From Pontibacter sp. FD36 (GTDB lineage: Bacteria > Bacteroidota > Bacteroidia > Cytophagales > Hymenobacteraceae), in assembly GCF_015686655.1 (NCBI RefSeq), contig NZ_JADPMP010000002.1:310001-374000 (forward strand): a DNA stretch of 64,000 bases. The letters are read 5' to 3'. The position numbers and the translations under genes are program-made. This document shows, piece after piece, positions 1-8,991 of this stretch. Positions within the stretch are counted from its first letter, which is position 1, and the number at the start of each line of letters is the position of its first letter. The notes beneath the pieces were generated by a model, which was given only the letters and a program-made list of their open reading frames with translations, was not told the origin of the DNA and searched no databases.

Positions 1-478
1 GCTCAAATCGCTTGCGGGAGCCCACCTGCTCTTCACTGAGCGTACGCTGGCGATCGTAGTCCTGCTCCGCAAAACGCAGCTGGTTGCGGGTGGTCAGGTA
101 TTCTTCCTGCAGCTTAATCAACTCCGGGTTTTGAATCGTGGCAAGCACCTTGCCTTTCTGCACGTACTCCCCTTCTTTTACAGGTATAGAGCGCACTACG
201 CCTCCCATTAAAGGATTGATACTGGCTTTGTTCTGTGGAGGCAGTTGAAGTTGTCCATTAGCTGTCACGCGGGCCGAAAGCGGCTTATTTTCGATCGTGC
301 CCAGTTCAATGCCGCCAACCTTTTGCTGCGCTTCGGAAAATGAAACGACAAAGGGCGATGCGGTGGTGGAAGTTTCCGTTGTAGCAGCCTCTGGTTCCTC
401 GGCTGGTGCCTGTTTAGAGCATGCCGCTAGACTAAGCAGTCCGCACAGGACGATGATTTTTATGTTATATGCTGTCAT
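1..478 (-). CDS. RND efflux periplasmic adaptor (HlyD/CusB family), N-terminal part
   Basis: This is the membrane-fusion subunit that links an inner-membrane RND pump to an outer-membrane channel. Only the first 159 or so residues are in the window; the gene runs off the left edge. The ATG at 478 opens a lipoprotein signal ending in a lipobox (LSLAACS), followed by a Pro/Thr/Ala/Glu-rich linker. A biotinyl-lipoyl-like half (GGVVRSIPVKEGEYVQKGKVL) lies near residues 95-120, and the first coiled-coil helix (residues 125-159, Glu/Gln/Arg-rich) follows. The start lies one base after the stop of the upstream pump gene (TAA-c-ATG), so the two are co-transcribed and probably translationally coupled. 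The family and the metal-efflux role follow from the CzcA-type pump beside it. The metal cannot be read from this fragment. Confidence 0.9.
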   Translation of the reverse strand, partial: MTAYNIKIIVLCGLLSLAACSKQAPAEEPEAATTETSTTASPFVVSFSEAQQKVGGIELGTIENKPLSARVTANGQLQLPPQNKASINPLMGGVVRSIPVKEGEYVQKGKVLATIQNPELIKLQEEYLTTRNQLRFAEQDYDRQRTLSEEQVGSRKRFE

Positions 479-479
479 G

Positions 480-3400
480 TTATTCTATTCCTGCAGTAAA
501 TTCTAAACTGATAATGGTTTGGTTGTAGTCACGGAGGGCGTTCAGGTAATTGCTACGCAACTGGTATGCCTGATCGAGCGCCTGCACATATTCCACATAG
601 TCGATGTCGCCGGTGCGGAAGCTGAGTTCGGCGGCCTTATTCATCTGGTCAGCCTGGCGTAACGCTCCCTGCTCAAAGAATGCCAGGGTGTTCCCATGCT
701 TCTGCAGTTCCTGCGCCAGATTCTGTAGTTCGGTCAGGAGTATCTGCTGCTGATACCGCACCTGGCTCTTCACGGCCTCCTCGTTCATCTTAGCCGCCTT
801 GATGCGCGATCGCTGTGCCCCGAACCAAAGCGGAACGGCTATACCTACCTCGTATCCCGTAAAACGGTCTCCGGAATTATATATCCGGTTAGGGTTCTCG
901 CGCGGCACTTCACCTATAAAGGTTTGATTGAAGTAACCGACTGTAAAGTCTGGCAGCAGACGCGATTGCTCCAGTTGTTTCTGCCGTCCTGCTGCCTGTG
1001 TCGCGCTTTGCAGAAAGGCGATATAGGGATTGGAAGCCAAAGCTGCACTGTCCGCCTGCAAGATCAATTCCCGCCTGCTCAGTCTCACCTCTTCAAATTC
1101 CAAAGGCTCCTGTGCCTGTAGAAGCTGACGGAGTCGGCGCTCGGCTATCTGCTGGTCGGCCTGTGCTTGTTGCAGCTCGGTTTTTATACCCAAGCTGCGG
1201 GTCTCGGCCGTGGCCTGCTCCAGATAACCGGTTTCTCCTGTTTTGAAGCGAATGGTGGCGGCCCTGGTAAAGCGACCATATAGACTGTCCTGTTGCTGTA
1301 GCAGGCGCAGGCGCTCGTTGTGGTACTGCAGTAGGTACCATGCCTGCTTCACGTCCCGAATCAGCTCCCGCTCCACGATCTGCTTCTGCGCTTCAGCCTG
1401 TTGGATGGTGGCGTCAGCCAATCGTGCCTGATCACGGTATACCGTCGGGAAGGCAAACTGCTGGGAAGCGGATATATATTCATCTTTATTGATGGTGCTG
1501 ATCTGGCCCCTGCTATAGGAGAGGTTGGTCTTTGGGAGATCGGTCGCCGCGCCGCGCAGGGCCTGCTCGCGCTCTACACCATAAGCTGCACTTTTTAAGC
1601 CAAGGTTGTGCTCACGAGCATAATTTATACTCTGCTGCAGGTTCAGCGGCCCTTGGGTAGACTGCGCTATACCTTGTGCCGGGTAAAGAAGACTGCCAGC
1701 TACCAGAAGGAGCGCAATCAGGTGGGCAGATACAGGTTTGCGCTGTAGCTCCTCTTCCGTGTATTTTTCATTCGAAGAGAAAATGTAATAGAGCACCGGC
1801 AGTACCACGAGAGTCAGCAGCGTAGAAGTGAACAGGCCTCCTATTACTACTGTAGCCAGCGGACGCTGCACTTCGGCTCCGGCTGAACCTGAAAGGGCCA
1901 TCGGCAGGAAGCCCAGCGCGGCAACAGATGCTGTCATCAGTACCGGGCGAAGACGAACACTCGTGCCGAGCAGCACCCGCTCGTAAACATCGGTCATACC
2001 CTCCCGCTTGAGTTGGTTAAAGTAGCCGATCAGTACGATTCCGTTTAGCACTGCCACTCCAAACAGGGCAATAAAGCCCACGCCTGCCGAGATACTGAAA
2101 GGCATGTCGCGCAGCCAGAGGGCAAAGATGCCGCCGATCGCTGACAAAGGTATAGCGGTGAAAATAAGCAGACTTTGCTTCACGGACTTAAAGGCAAAGT
2201 ACAGGAGCAGCAGGATCAGCAGAAGAGCCGCTGGTACAGCTACTGATAGGCGTTGCTTGGCGTGCACGAGGTTTTCGAACTGACCGCCGTAAGTAATGAA
2301 ATAGCCAGCCGGAAGCGGCAGTTCACGGCTCAGTTTGTCCTGTATCTCGGTCACAATCGACTCCACATCCCGCTCGCGCACGTTGAAGCCCACCACAATA
2401 CGGCGACGGCCTTCTTCACGTGAGATCTGCATTGGTCCTTCTTCAAAGCGGATATCGGCCACCTGTTGCAAGGGCACTTGTTCGCCTTGTGGTAGCCCAA
2501 CAAACAGGTTCTCAATGTCATTTAGGTCACTGCGGGAGCCTCCTTCCATGCGCACGACCAGGTCAAAGCGGCGGTCCCCTTCGTAAATAGCGCCGGCAGT
2601 CTGTCCGGCAAAGGCCGTACGGAGCACCGCATTCACGTCAGCTACCTGCAAGCCATACTGCGACATGCGGGCGCGGTTGTAGTCCACCACGATCTGCGGC
2701 AGCCCCGTCACCTCTTCCACATAAATGTCCTGCACGCCGGCTACGGGAGCGATCAGTTTATCTACCTGATCGGCCAGCTCCGAAAGCTGATCCAGATCCT
2801 CTCCGAATATTTTAATAGCCACATCCTGACGCGCACCCGTCATGAGCTCGTTGAAGCGCAGCTGGATGGGTTGCTGAAAGCCGTAGTTCACACCCGGCAG
2901 CACTTTCAAGGCTTCATCCATTTTGGCTGCCAGTTCCTGTCGGGTGCTGGCGCTGGTCCACTCGTCTTTATCTTTGAGCAGGATCATAACGTCTGCCGCC
3001 TCTATCGGCATCGGGTCCGTTGGAATCTCTGCAGTCCCTATTTTCCCGATCACCTCGGTCACTTCCGGGAACTGGGTTAATAGAATTTCACTGGCTTTAG
3101 TCGTCGTTTCGATAGTTTGGCTGAGAGAGGCTCCGGGTACCAGGCGCAAGTCCATCGCAAAGTCACCTTCTTCCAGGTCTGGCAAGAACTCCCCGCCCAT
3201 GCGGCTGAACACAAACAAACTAAAGGCAAACAAGATCAATGCAGCCCCTATTACCAGCGCTTTGCTGTGAAGGGCAAAGGTGATGACCGGACGGTATACC
3301 CGCTCCAGAAAGCCCATGATCCGGTCGGAAATGTTCGGCTTGTGCTTTGTCGTCTTGCTCAACAAGAGAGTAGAAACCATCGGCACATAGGTGAGCGACA

Positions 3401-4877
3401 GGATGAAAGCGCCCATAATAGCAAAGCTCACGGTCTGCGCCATCGGCTTGAACATCTTACCCTCTATACCTACCAGCGCCATAATTGGCAGGTATACGAT
3501 CAGGATGATCAACATACCAAAGGCGGCTGAGTTCATGATGTTGGAAGCAGCGCCTTTCACTTCCAGGTCCATCTCTTTCTGGGTCAGGCGGCGCAGTGGC
3601 AGGTCCTTGTTCTTGACCACAATGAAGTGAAGCACGCCCTCCACAATAATCACAGCTCCGTCCACGATCAGACCAAAGTCAATAGCACCCAGACTCATCA
3701 GGTTACCTGACACGCCAAATACGTTCATCATACCCAGCGCAAAGAGCATAGACAAAGGTATAACCGATGCCACAACCAGTCCTGCCCGCAGGTTGCCCAG
3801 CAACAACACGAGAACAAAAATCACGATCAGTCCACCTTCGATCAGGTTGGTCGCCACGGTGTTGATCGCTTTCCCTACGAGGTCACTGCGGTCGAGATAC
3901 GCTTCAATTATTAGGCCTTCCGGTAGTGATGACTGTATAGTGGCAACTTTATCCTGCACATTTTTGATCACTTCAGACGAGCTGGCTCCTTTCAGCATCA
4001 GTACGATGCCGCCGACCACTTCGCCTTCGGTATTGCGGGTGAGGGCTCCATAGCGAACCGGGTGGCCGTACTGAACCTGTGCTACGTCACGGACAAGCAC
4101 CGGCATGCCATTTCGGTTGGAAACCACGATCTTCTCGATGTCTTCCAGGGTGTTTACCAGTCCGAGGCCGCGGATAAACAGGGCACTCTGGTTTTTTTCA
4201 ATGTAGGCAGCACCCGTATTTTCGTTGTTCTGCTCCAAGGCTCCGATTACATCCGTCACGGTCAGGTTCATGCTGCGGAGGCTGGCCGGATTTACGGCTA
4301 CTTCATACTCTTTCAGAAAACCGCCAAAGCTACTCACATCGGCCACACCGGGCGTGCCAAGCAGTTGCCGGCGTACTATCCAGTCCTGGATGGTGCGGAG
4401 TTCAGTTGGGCTGTATTTTTTTTCACTGCCCGGTTCTGTGACCAGCACATACTGGTAGATCTCGCCGAGGCCGGTGGTGACAGGGGCCAGTTCTGGCGTC
4501 CCCATCTGTTCGGGAATCTGTCTGCTGGCCTCTCCCAATCGCTCGTTGATCATTTGCCTGGCCAGGTATTGATCCACTTCGTCTTTAAACACAACTGTGA
4601 TCACAGAAAGACCGAAGCGCGACACAGAACGCATCTCGATTACATCCGGCACATTGGCCAAAGCCATTTCGATGGGGGTGGTGATGAAGCGCTCGACTTC
4701 CTGGGCCGCGAGTGTCGGCGATGAGGTGACCACCTGCACTTGGTTATTGGTGATGTCGGGTACTGCGTCAACGGGCAGCTGCGTCAGGGAGTAAGTTCCC
4801 CAGACGATCAATGCCAGTACCATCAGCCCCACCACCAGTTTATTATGAATCGAAAAATCGATGATTTTATTAAACAT
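480..4877 (-). CDS. CzcA/CusA-type heavy-metal RND pump fused to a TolC-like outer-membrane channel
   Basis: Proton-driven export of metal cations across the envelope. Residues 1 to about 1030 are a full HME-RND pump: first membrane helix, two large periplasmic loops, and the TM4 motif GAIDFGLIVDGAVIIVEG, whose two acidic residues mark metal-transporting RND proteins. A short segment with a further hydrophobic stretch ending in an AQG-type cleavage site (about 1035-1055) leads into a TolC-like domain (about 1060-1465) of long Gln/Glu/Arg-rich helices. Pump and channel are therefore one 1465-residue polypeptide; such fusions are known in Bacteroidota. I chose the ATG at 4877 (MFNKIIDFSIHNKL), which matches the family start. 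A TTG seven codons upstream (4898) is in frame and cannot be excluded. The metal (Co/Zn/Cd or Cu/Ag) is not decided by the sequence. Confidence 0.95.
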   Translation of the reverse strand: MFNKIIDFSIHNKLVVGLMVLALIVWGTYSLTQLPVDAVPDITNNQVQVVTSSPTLAAQEVERFITTPIEMALANVPDVIEMRSVSRFGLSVITVVFKDEVDQYLARQMINERLGEASRQIPEQMGTPELAPVTTGLGEIYQYVLVTEPGSEKKYSPTELRTIQDWIVRRQLLGTPGVADVSSFGGFLKEYEVAVNPASLRSMNLTVTDVIGALEQNNENTGAAYIEKNQSALFIRGLGLVNTLEDIEKIVVSNRNGMPVLVRDVAQVQYGHPVRYGALTRNTEGEVVGGIVLMLKGASSSEVIKNVQDKVATIQSSLPEGLIIEAYLDRSDLVGKAINTVATNLIEGGLIVIFVLVLLLGNLRAGLVVASVIPLSMLFALGMMNVFGVSGNLMSLGAIDFGLIVDGAVIIVEGVLHFIVVKNKDLPLRRLTQKEMDLEVKGAASNIMNSAAFGMLIILIVYLPIMALVGIEGKMFKPMAQTVSFAIMGAFILSLTYVPMVSTLLLSKTTKHKPNISDRIMGFLERVYRPVITFALHSKALVIGAALILFAFSLFVFSRMGGEFLPDLEEGDFAMDLRLVPGASLSQTIETTTKASEILLTQFPEVTEVIGKIGTAEIPTDPMPIEAADVMILLKDKDEWTSASTRQELAAKMDEALKVLPGVNYGFQQPIQLRFNELMTGARQDVAIKIFGEDLDQLSELADQVDKLIAPVAGVQDIYVEEVTGLPQIVVDYNRARMSQYGLQVADVNAVLRTAFAGQTAGAIYEGDRRFDLVVRMEGGSRSDLNDIENLFVGLPQGEQVPLQQVADIRFEEGPMQISREEGRRRIVVGFNVRERDVESIVTEIQDKLSRELPLPAGYFITYGGQFENLVHAKQRLSVAVPAALLLILLLLYFAFKSVKQSLLIFTAIPLSAIGGIFALWLRDMPFSISAGVGFIALFGVAVLNGIVLIGYFNQLKREGMTDVYERVLLGTSVRLRPVLMTASVAALGFLPMALSGSAGAEVQRPLATVVIGGLFTSTLLTLVVLPVLYYIFSSNEKYTEEELQRKPVSAHLIALLLVAGSLLYPAQGIAQSTQGPLNLQQSINYAREHNLGLKSAAYGVEREQALRGAATDLPKTNLSYSRGQISTINKDEYISASQQFAFPTVYRDQARLADATIQQAEAQKQIVERELIRDVKQAWYLLQYHNERLRLLQQQDSLYGRFTRAATIRFKTGETGYLEQATAETRSLGIKTELQQAQADQQIAERRLRQLLQAQEPLEFEEVRLSRRELILQADSAALASNPYIAFLQSATQAAGRQKQLEQSRLLPDFTVGYFNQTFIGEVPRENPNRIYNSGDRFTGYEVGIAVPLWFGAQRSRIKAAKMNEEAVKSQVRYQQQILLTELQNLAQELQKHGNTLAFFEQGALRQADQMNKAAELSFRTGDIDYVEYVQALDQAYQLRSNYLNALRDYNQTIISLEFTAGIE

Positions 4878-4980
4878 GGTAAGCTTGATTTTAATCAACA
4901 GAAATAGGTATGCAACTAAGCCTCAAGCACTTTTATGGCTTGTGGTTATCATTAAGCTGCATTTTATCTTGATAGAAGAA

Positions 4981-5304
4981 TCAGGCCACCAGCCGTGGAG
5001 GGTGCCACCAGGTAGAGGCGATCTTTATTTCGCGCAACTCCGGGTAAACAAGAGGCTTGGTTTGAGGAATGAAAGGAACACGGAACACGATATGCTCGGG
5101 CTCAACCGTGACCGTGAATGTGGCGCAACAGCCGCAGCTGCAGAATAGCGGGCAAGTGTCTTCGTGAAAGGGTGACTCGCCCGTGGTGTCCGCTACGTCG
5201 GTCAAATTGGGAAGGTGCTCGTGACTATCCATAATCTTATCTGTGCACGGCAGGCAGGCCGTCCAGAACAGGAAGATTGAGAAAAGGATTGCCACGAACT
5301 TCAT
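4981..5304 (-). CDS. DUF6660-like small secreted protein of the metal-efflux operon
   Basis: A 107-residue protein with a short hydrophobic N-terminus (residues 1-20, ending TACLPC). It carries a His/Cys-rich middle (HEH near 28-30, then DTCPLFCSCGCC near 49-58) and a hydrophobic C-terminal part ending in WWHPPRL. The pattern (CLPC signal end, acidic/His stretch, CxxxCxCxCC, closing WxPP) fits the small family found just before CzcA-type pumps in Bacteroidota. It lies about 100 bp upstream of the pump gene on the same strand. I infer that it is periplasmic or membrane-anchored and binds metal; no activity is known to me. Confidence 0.75.
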   Translation of the reverse strand: MKFVAILFSIFLFWTACLPCTDKIMDSHEHLPNLTDVADTTGESPFHEDTCPLFCSCGCCATFTVTVEPEHIVFRVPFIPQTKPLVYPELREIKIASTWWHPPRLVA

Positions 5305-5458
5305 TTCTACAAATATAAGGTATTCTGCTCTAAACAGGTTCCAGGTATACCTATTCAGAACAATTCTTAAAAAGCGAAAGTCTGAAGCTAGTGCTAATGT
5401 CGAAATAGTTAAATAAAATCTAGTTGGCAGTCAGTATTTTATAGTCAACGATGCCATA

Positions 5459-5489
5459 TTCTGAAAAAAATATGAGAAATTTATTTTTG
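5459..5489 (+). promoter_or_regulatory. Probable promoter of the ECF sigma operon
   Basis: TATTTTTG at 5482-5489 fits the Bacteroidota -7 box TAnnTTTG exactly. TTCTG at 5459-5463, 18 bp upstream, is only a weak fit to the -33 element. The leader to the GTG start would be about 100 nt. The rest of 5305-5595 is AT-rich; I see nothing else in it. Confidence 0.4.
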
Positions 5490-5595
5490 ATTAGGCAACC
5501 TCCGGGTGGGTATCTACATCTAAGAGGTAAAGAGAGACAAAAACAGCTCACTTAAGGCCAGAAAAGCGACATCATTTGATAAAATTTTACCCAGC

Positions 5596-6129
5596 GTGAC
5601 GGAACAGGAGTTAATAGCAGGTTGCCAGAAGGCCGAAAGTAAAGCGCAGAAATGCCTTTACGAGCGCTTCGCCTCACCGATGTACGGTGTGTGCCTGCGT
5701 TACCTCAAAAACCAGATGGACGCGGAAGAGGCTTTGCTGAACGGGTATATGAAGGTATACCAGAATATAGACAAGTTTGAGGGCAAAGGTAGTTTCGAGG
5801 GTTGGGTAAGACGCATCATGGTGAATGAAGCTCTTGGGTTTTTGAGAAAAAAAGAGTCGCTATACCTGTCTGTTGAAGACGACCACATACAAGTGGCAGG
5901 CAGCATGGGAGCCGATCACGATCTGGCTGAAGGCGAACTACTGGATTTGTTGCGCACTTTACCTGCCGGCTACAGGGCAGTTTTTAACCTGTATGCAATT
6001 GAGGGATATTCTCACAAAGAAATAGCCGACATGCTGAATATCACGGAAGGCACTTCGAAATCGCAGCTAAGCAAAGCACGTGCTATGCTGCAGCGAAGAC
6101 TGACCGGTCAGGAAGCAGTCGCCAGCTAA
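5596..6129 (+). CDS. ECF-type RNA polymerase sigma factor
   Basis: A 177-residue sigma-70 family protein of extracytoplasmic-function size. Region 2 spans about residues 20-90 (YERFASPMYGVCLRYLKN, then the EEALLNGYMKVYQNIDKFEG and GWVRRIMVNEAL motifs). Region 4 spans about 115-170, with a helix-turn-helix (YSHKEIADMLNITEGTSKSQ). It has no extra domains. The start is a GTG; the following TEQELIAGCQKAESKAQ is the usual opening of Bacteroidota ECF factors, so no longer form is needed. It is the first gene of a three-gene operon with a one-span anti-sigma-like protein (19 bp on) and an outer-membrane barrel protein, which suggests envelope sensing. The inducing signal is unknown. Confidence 0.93.
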   Translation: MTEQELIAGCQKAESKAQKCLYERFASPMYGVCLRYLKNQMDAEEALLNGYMKVYQNIDKFEGKGSFEGWVRRIMVNEALGFLRKKESLYLSVEDDHIQVAGSMGADHDLAEGELLDLLRTLPAGYRAVFNLYAIEGYSHKEIADMLNITEGTSKSQLSKARAMLQRRLTGQEAVAS

Positions 6130-6134
6130 TATAA

Positions 6135-6142
6135 AAGGAGGT
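6135..6142 (+). promoter_or_regulatory. Strong Shine-Dalgarno before the anti-sigma-like gene
   Basis: AAGGAGGT lies six bases before the ATG at 6149, close to a perfect complement of the 16S 3' end. Bacteroidota genes rarely use such sites, and I saw none as strong elsewhere in the window. It supports the 6149 start. Confidence 0.5.
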
Positions 6143-6148
6143 TCAATT

Positions 6149-7033
6149 ATGAAACCAGAAGACATAGACAAACTATTCAAAGAGCGATTGGGCCCTTCTT
6201 CGCCCACGCCTCCTGCCGATCTTTGGAACAGATTGCAGGACCGGATAGAAACTGAGATGCCTGGCACCCAAAAGGAGGATGCGAAGTCCCGAGGCTTTAT
6301 GTGGCTCTCCTACTCTATTGCGGCAGCTATTGCACTGGTGCTTTCGGTGGGCGTCGTGTTCTACAATGTGCAGAACGGCACTGTTCCAGTTGACAGAGAT
6401 GGCCTGGCGGACCGCAATGGTCTGAAACCTGAGCAGCCGCTTATTATCACAGCACCTGCCCCAGCAGACGAGCAACTGGCACAAGTAACTGAAGAACCAG
6501 CCACTACCCCATCAGCAGGTGAAGAATTGGTTGAGCCTGTCAGTCCAGTTGAAACTGCTGCTACACCACTTACGCAGCCAAAAACGGTTAAGAAGCAAGT
6601 GATTGCCAAAGCAGAACCCAGAGCTGAGACAAAAAAGACCAGGCCTGAAATCAGTGCAAAAAGCGTTGCTACAACGCAACAACTGGCGGCTCAGGTAGAA
6701 AAGCCAGCTATACCGGATGCTCCTCAGAAAGGAGACTACTATAACACAGGAGAAACAACTCCGGTTGCTTTTGCCGCCAACACAGTGGATATGAATGCTC
6801 AGCCAGTAGAAATTATAATAAAGCGGGCTGTCCATGTACAGGAGGTTGAGGTCGATGAAGAGTTGAGCGGCTTCGAAAAGAAGCAGAAACTAGCCAAGAA
6901 CATCTTCAAGCAGGTTCGTAACCTCTCAAACGGAGAGAAGGTTGAGTTGTCTGAACTCGGCATAAACGCAGACAGAATTGCACTTGAAACTCAAATTGGA
7001 AAACAGAAAATATCAAAAGTAATTAATCTCTAA
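6149..7033 (+). CDS. One-span membrane protein next to ECF sigma factor, putative anti-sigma factor
   Basis: A 294-residue protein. The cytoplasmic N-terminus (about 1-50, MKPEDIDKLFKERLG and a PPADLWNRLQDRIE motif) is of the type carried by Bacteroidota proteins encoded after ECF factors. One membrane span follows at about 51-72. Residues 75-190 are a low-complexity Pro/Ala/Glu/Thr/Lys region likely to cross the periplasm, and the C-terminal 90 residues are charged. I do not see the zinc-binding HxxxCxxC of ZAS anti-sigma factors, so that role is inferred from topology and position only. It is 12 bp upstream of the barrel gene and has an unusually strong ribosome-binding site. Confidence 0.75.
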   Translation: MKPEDIDKLFKERLGPSSPTPPADLWNRLQDRIETEMPGTQKEDAKSRGFMWLSYSIAAAIALVLSVGVVFYNVQNGTVPVDRDGLADRNGLKPEQPLIITAPAPADEQLAQVTEEPATTPSAGEELVEPVSPVETAATPLTQPKTVKKQVIAKAEPRAETKKTRPEISAKSVATTQQLAAQVEKPAIPDAPQKGDYYNTGETTPVAFAANTVDMNAQPVEIIIKRAVHVQEVEVDEELSGFEKKQKLAKNIFKQVRNLSNGEKVELSELGINADRIALETQIGKQKISKVINL

Positions 7034-7045
7034 TCTTTTAAAACC

Positions 7046-8173
7046 ATGAAAAAGATACTACTTCTCGTAACGGCCATTATCATGGCTGCAGCCACCGGTG
7101 TGTCTGCCAAAGGCGGCCAAACCATAGGCGAACGACTCGGCCAGCAGGATACGATCGTTGTGAAAATGGCCAACGGCGCTAAAATGGTGCTATACCTTCA
7201 GAACATAGAACAGCTAAAAGCTTTCGAAAACTATAGCCTGGACTCCCTGATGCGCGTGCTGAATAAGTATGTAGACCAGGTAGACCGCATGGACGGTGCC
7301 AACAAGGAGCTGAAATCGCAGGAGACCACCGTTGTGTTTGGCAAAGATGACAATGATCCGGAAACTGTGACGATTACCGTGCAGGAAACCGGCCAGGATG
7401 GGAAGGTAAACAGAGAAAAACACGAGATCCGAATCAACAAGAACATCAAGATTGATGTGGAAATAGAAGAAAAGGATGGCAATACCAAGGTTGACGTGAA
7501 CATGCCTAACCGCGCCGAGAGGGACAGCATACGGACAAGCAACGTGAAGAAGTCTTACAAAGCTACCCGCTTCAATTTTGACTTGGACCTTGGCCTGAAT
7601 AACTTCCTGAACACTAATAGCCAACAGGTACCAGACCTGAAGCCGCTGGGTTCACGCTATGTAAGTATAAACTGGCACCTCAATTCACAGATCGGTGGTC
7701 GCAAAAGCCCGCTATACCTGGTGTCAGGACTTGAGTTCGCTTTCAACAACTACATGTTCGACCGCAACTTCGTAATTGAGGAGGATGTAAATGATGTGAC
7801 CTTCTTCCGCCGTGAGATGGAGATCAACTATGACAAAGTGAAACTAACTCACTCATCTGTAAACGTTCCGCTGATGCCAATGCTGAAGTTCAAGCGCCAA
7901 AACGGCAAGGAAGGATTTAAACTTGGTGCAGGTCCGTTTGTTGGCTACCGACTGGGTGCCCACTCTAAGTTTAAGTTTGAGGACAGCGGTAGAACGCAAA
8001 AAGAAAAGGTGCGCAGCAGCTACAACCTGAGTGACTTCCAGTATGGCCTGACCGGCGTGATAGGCTACGGCAACCTGGACCTCTTCGTGAAATACAACAT
8101 GAACGACTTGTTCAAAGAGAACCGCGGCCCGGACGCCAACGTAATCAGCTTTGGTTTAAGGCTGTTCAATTAA
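7046..8173 (+). CDS. Outer-membrane beta-barrel protein of the sigma operon
   Basis: A 375-residue secreted protein. A signal peptide (about 1-21, ending VSAKG) is followed by a highly charged, Asp/Glu/Lys-rich soluble part (about 25-170; many VDVEIEEKDG-like stretches). A C-terminal half of alternating amphipathic strands (about 175-375) ends in LRLF-N, close to the aromatic end typical of outer-membrane barrels. It resembles the porin-like PorT/OmpW-size proteins of Bacteroidota, but I do not recognise the family. As the last gene of the sigma operon it may be the surface target or sensor of that system. Transcription ends at the hairpin at 8206-8240. Confidence 0.8.
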   Translation: MKKILLLVTAIIMAAATGVSAKGGQTIGERLGQQDTIVVKMANGAKMVLYLQNIEQLKAFENYSLDSLMRVLNKYVDQVDRMDGANKELKSQETTVVFGKDDNDPETVTITVQETGQDGKVNREKHEIRINKNIKIDVEIEEKDGNTKVDVNMPNRAERDSIRTSNVKKSYKATRFNFDLDLGLNNFLNTNSQQVPDLKPLGSRYVSINWHLNSQIGGRKSPLYLVSGLEFAFNNYMFDRNFVIEEDVNDVTFFRREMEINYDKVKLTHSSVNVPLMPMLKFKRQNGKEGFKLGAGPFVGYRLGAHSKFKFEDSGRTQKEKVRSSYNLSDFQYGLTGVIGYGNLDLFVKYNMNDLFKENRGPDANVISFGLRLFN

Positions 8174-8205
8174 TAAGCTGTTAATTAGGTGATTATATTG
8201 TTTGC

Positions 8206-8240
8206 AAAAGAGGCCTCTTCACAGAGGCTTCTTTTGTTTT
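8206..8240. terminator. Bidirectional terminator
   Basis: A 13-bp stem (8206-8218 with 8223-8235, one wobble pair) around a TCAC loop is flanked by A-rich and T-rich sides. It sits between the convergent ends of the barrel gene and the methyltransferase gene, overlapping the stop codon of the latter. Confidence 0.85.
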
Positions 8241-8991
8241 AAAGGCCGGTGTTACGCATAAAGTTATCGATGATGATAGCGGTAGCTGTAGCCACATTCA
8301 GCGACTCTGCCTCTCCGAAAGCAGGAATCTTGATAAGCCTGTTTACTTCGCTGGCAACTTCCGGGCGTATTCCATTCGCCTCATTTCCCATCACCACCAC
8401 GCCTGTTGGCTGCAGTTGCATACGGTGCAGGTTATCGCCATCCAGCGAAGCGCCGTAGACAGGCACATTCTCCGGAAGCTGGTGAAGCCACTCACCCAGG
8501 TTGAGGTAATAGGCCTTAACACGGGTAAAGGAACCCATGGTGGCTGAAATGGTCTTGGGATTATAGAAATCAGCACAGTTTTCGGAACACACAATGGTCT
8601 GGATGCCGTACCAGTCTGCAATCCGGATGATGGTGCCCATGTTACCCGGATCGCGAATGTCGTCGAGTGCCAGAGTAAAATCGCCAGGCTGGAACTGCAA
8701 GTCAGGGAGCTGGTGCATGCGGGCTACAGCCAAACCAGCATTATTACTTGAAAAAGTACCCGCCCTGGTCAAATCCTGTTCCGTAACAAGTTCGTATCTT
8801 GTACCTTTGCTTAGCCTGTTTCCATGCTCCTGCAGGAAATCCTGGGTTATAAACAGGTGCTGTATCTCAAAATCTGAGTTTAACAGCTCCAGTACGCTTT
8901 TAGCTCCCTCCACCACAAAGGCTTGGTGTTGGTTGCGGTATTTTTTTACTTGCAGGGAGGTAACGTATTTTACAATTGCTTTCGACAACAT
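8239..8991 (-). CDS. TrmH/SpoU-family RNA 2'-O-ribose methyltransferase
   Basis: A 250-residue SAM-dependent methyltransferase of the SPOUT class. The N-terminal substrate-binding part (about 1-95, opening KAIVKYVTSLQVKKYR) is that of the RlmB/TsnR group. The catalytic knot carries motif 1 (DDIRDPGNMGTIIRIADW), motif 2 (VVMGNEANGIRPEV) and motif 3 (IPAFGEAESLNVATATAI), with the Asn, Glu and Ser/Asn expected of the active site. It most likely methylates 23S rRNA; the exact nucleotide cannot be told. Its ATG is only 15 bp from the TTG start of the divergent BamA-like gene. Confidence 0.93.
   Translation of the reverse strand: MLSKAIVKYVTSLQVKKYRNQHQAFVVEGAKSVLELLNSDFEIQHLFITQDFLQEHGNRLSKGTRYELVTEQDLTRAGTFSSNNAGLAVARMHQLPDLQFQPGDFTLALDDIRDPGNMGTIIRIADWYGIQTIVCSENCADFYNPKTISATMGSFTRVKAYYLNLGEWLHQLPENVPVYGASLDGDNLHRMQLQPTGVVVMGNEANGIRPEVASEVNRLIKIPAFGEAESLNVATATAIIIDNFMRNTGL

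Noticed and set aside
4062..4724. 220-residue open frame opposite the CzcA gene
   Set aside because: Antisense shadow of a conserved pump domain; no start context or family signature.
8802..8809. TACCTTTG as a firm promoter call for the BamA-like gene
   Set aside because: The -7 box fits, but there is no -33 element and the site lies about 200 bp inside the methyltransferase gene; kept only as a remark.
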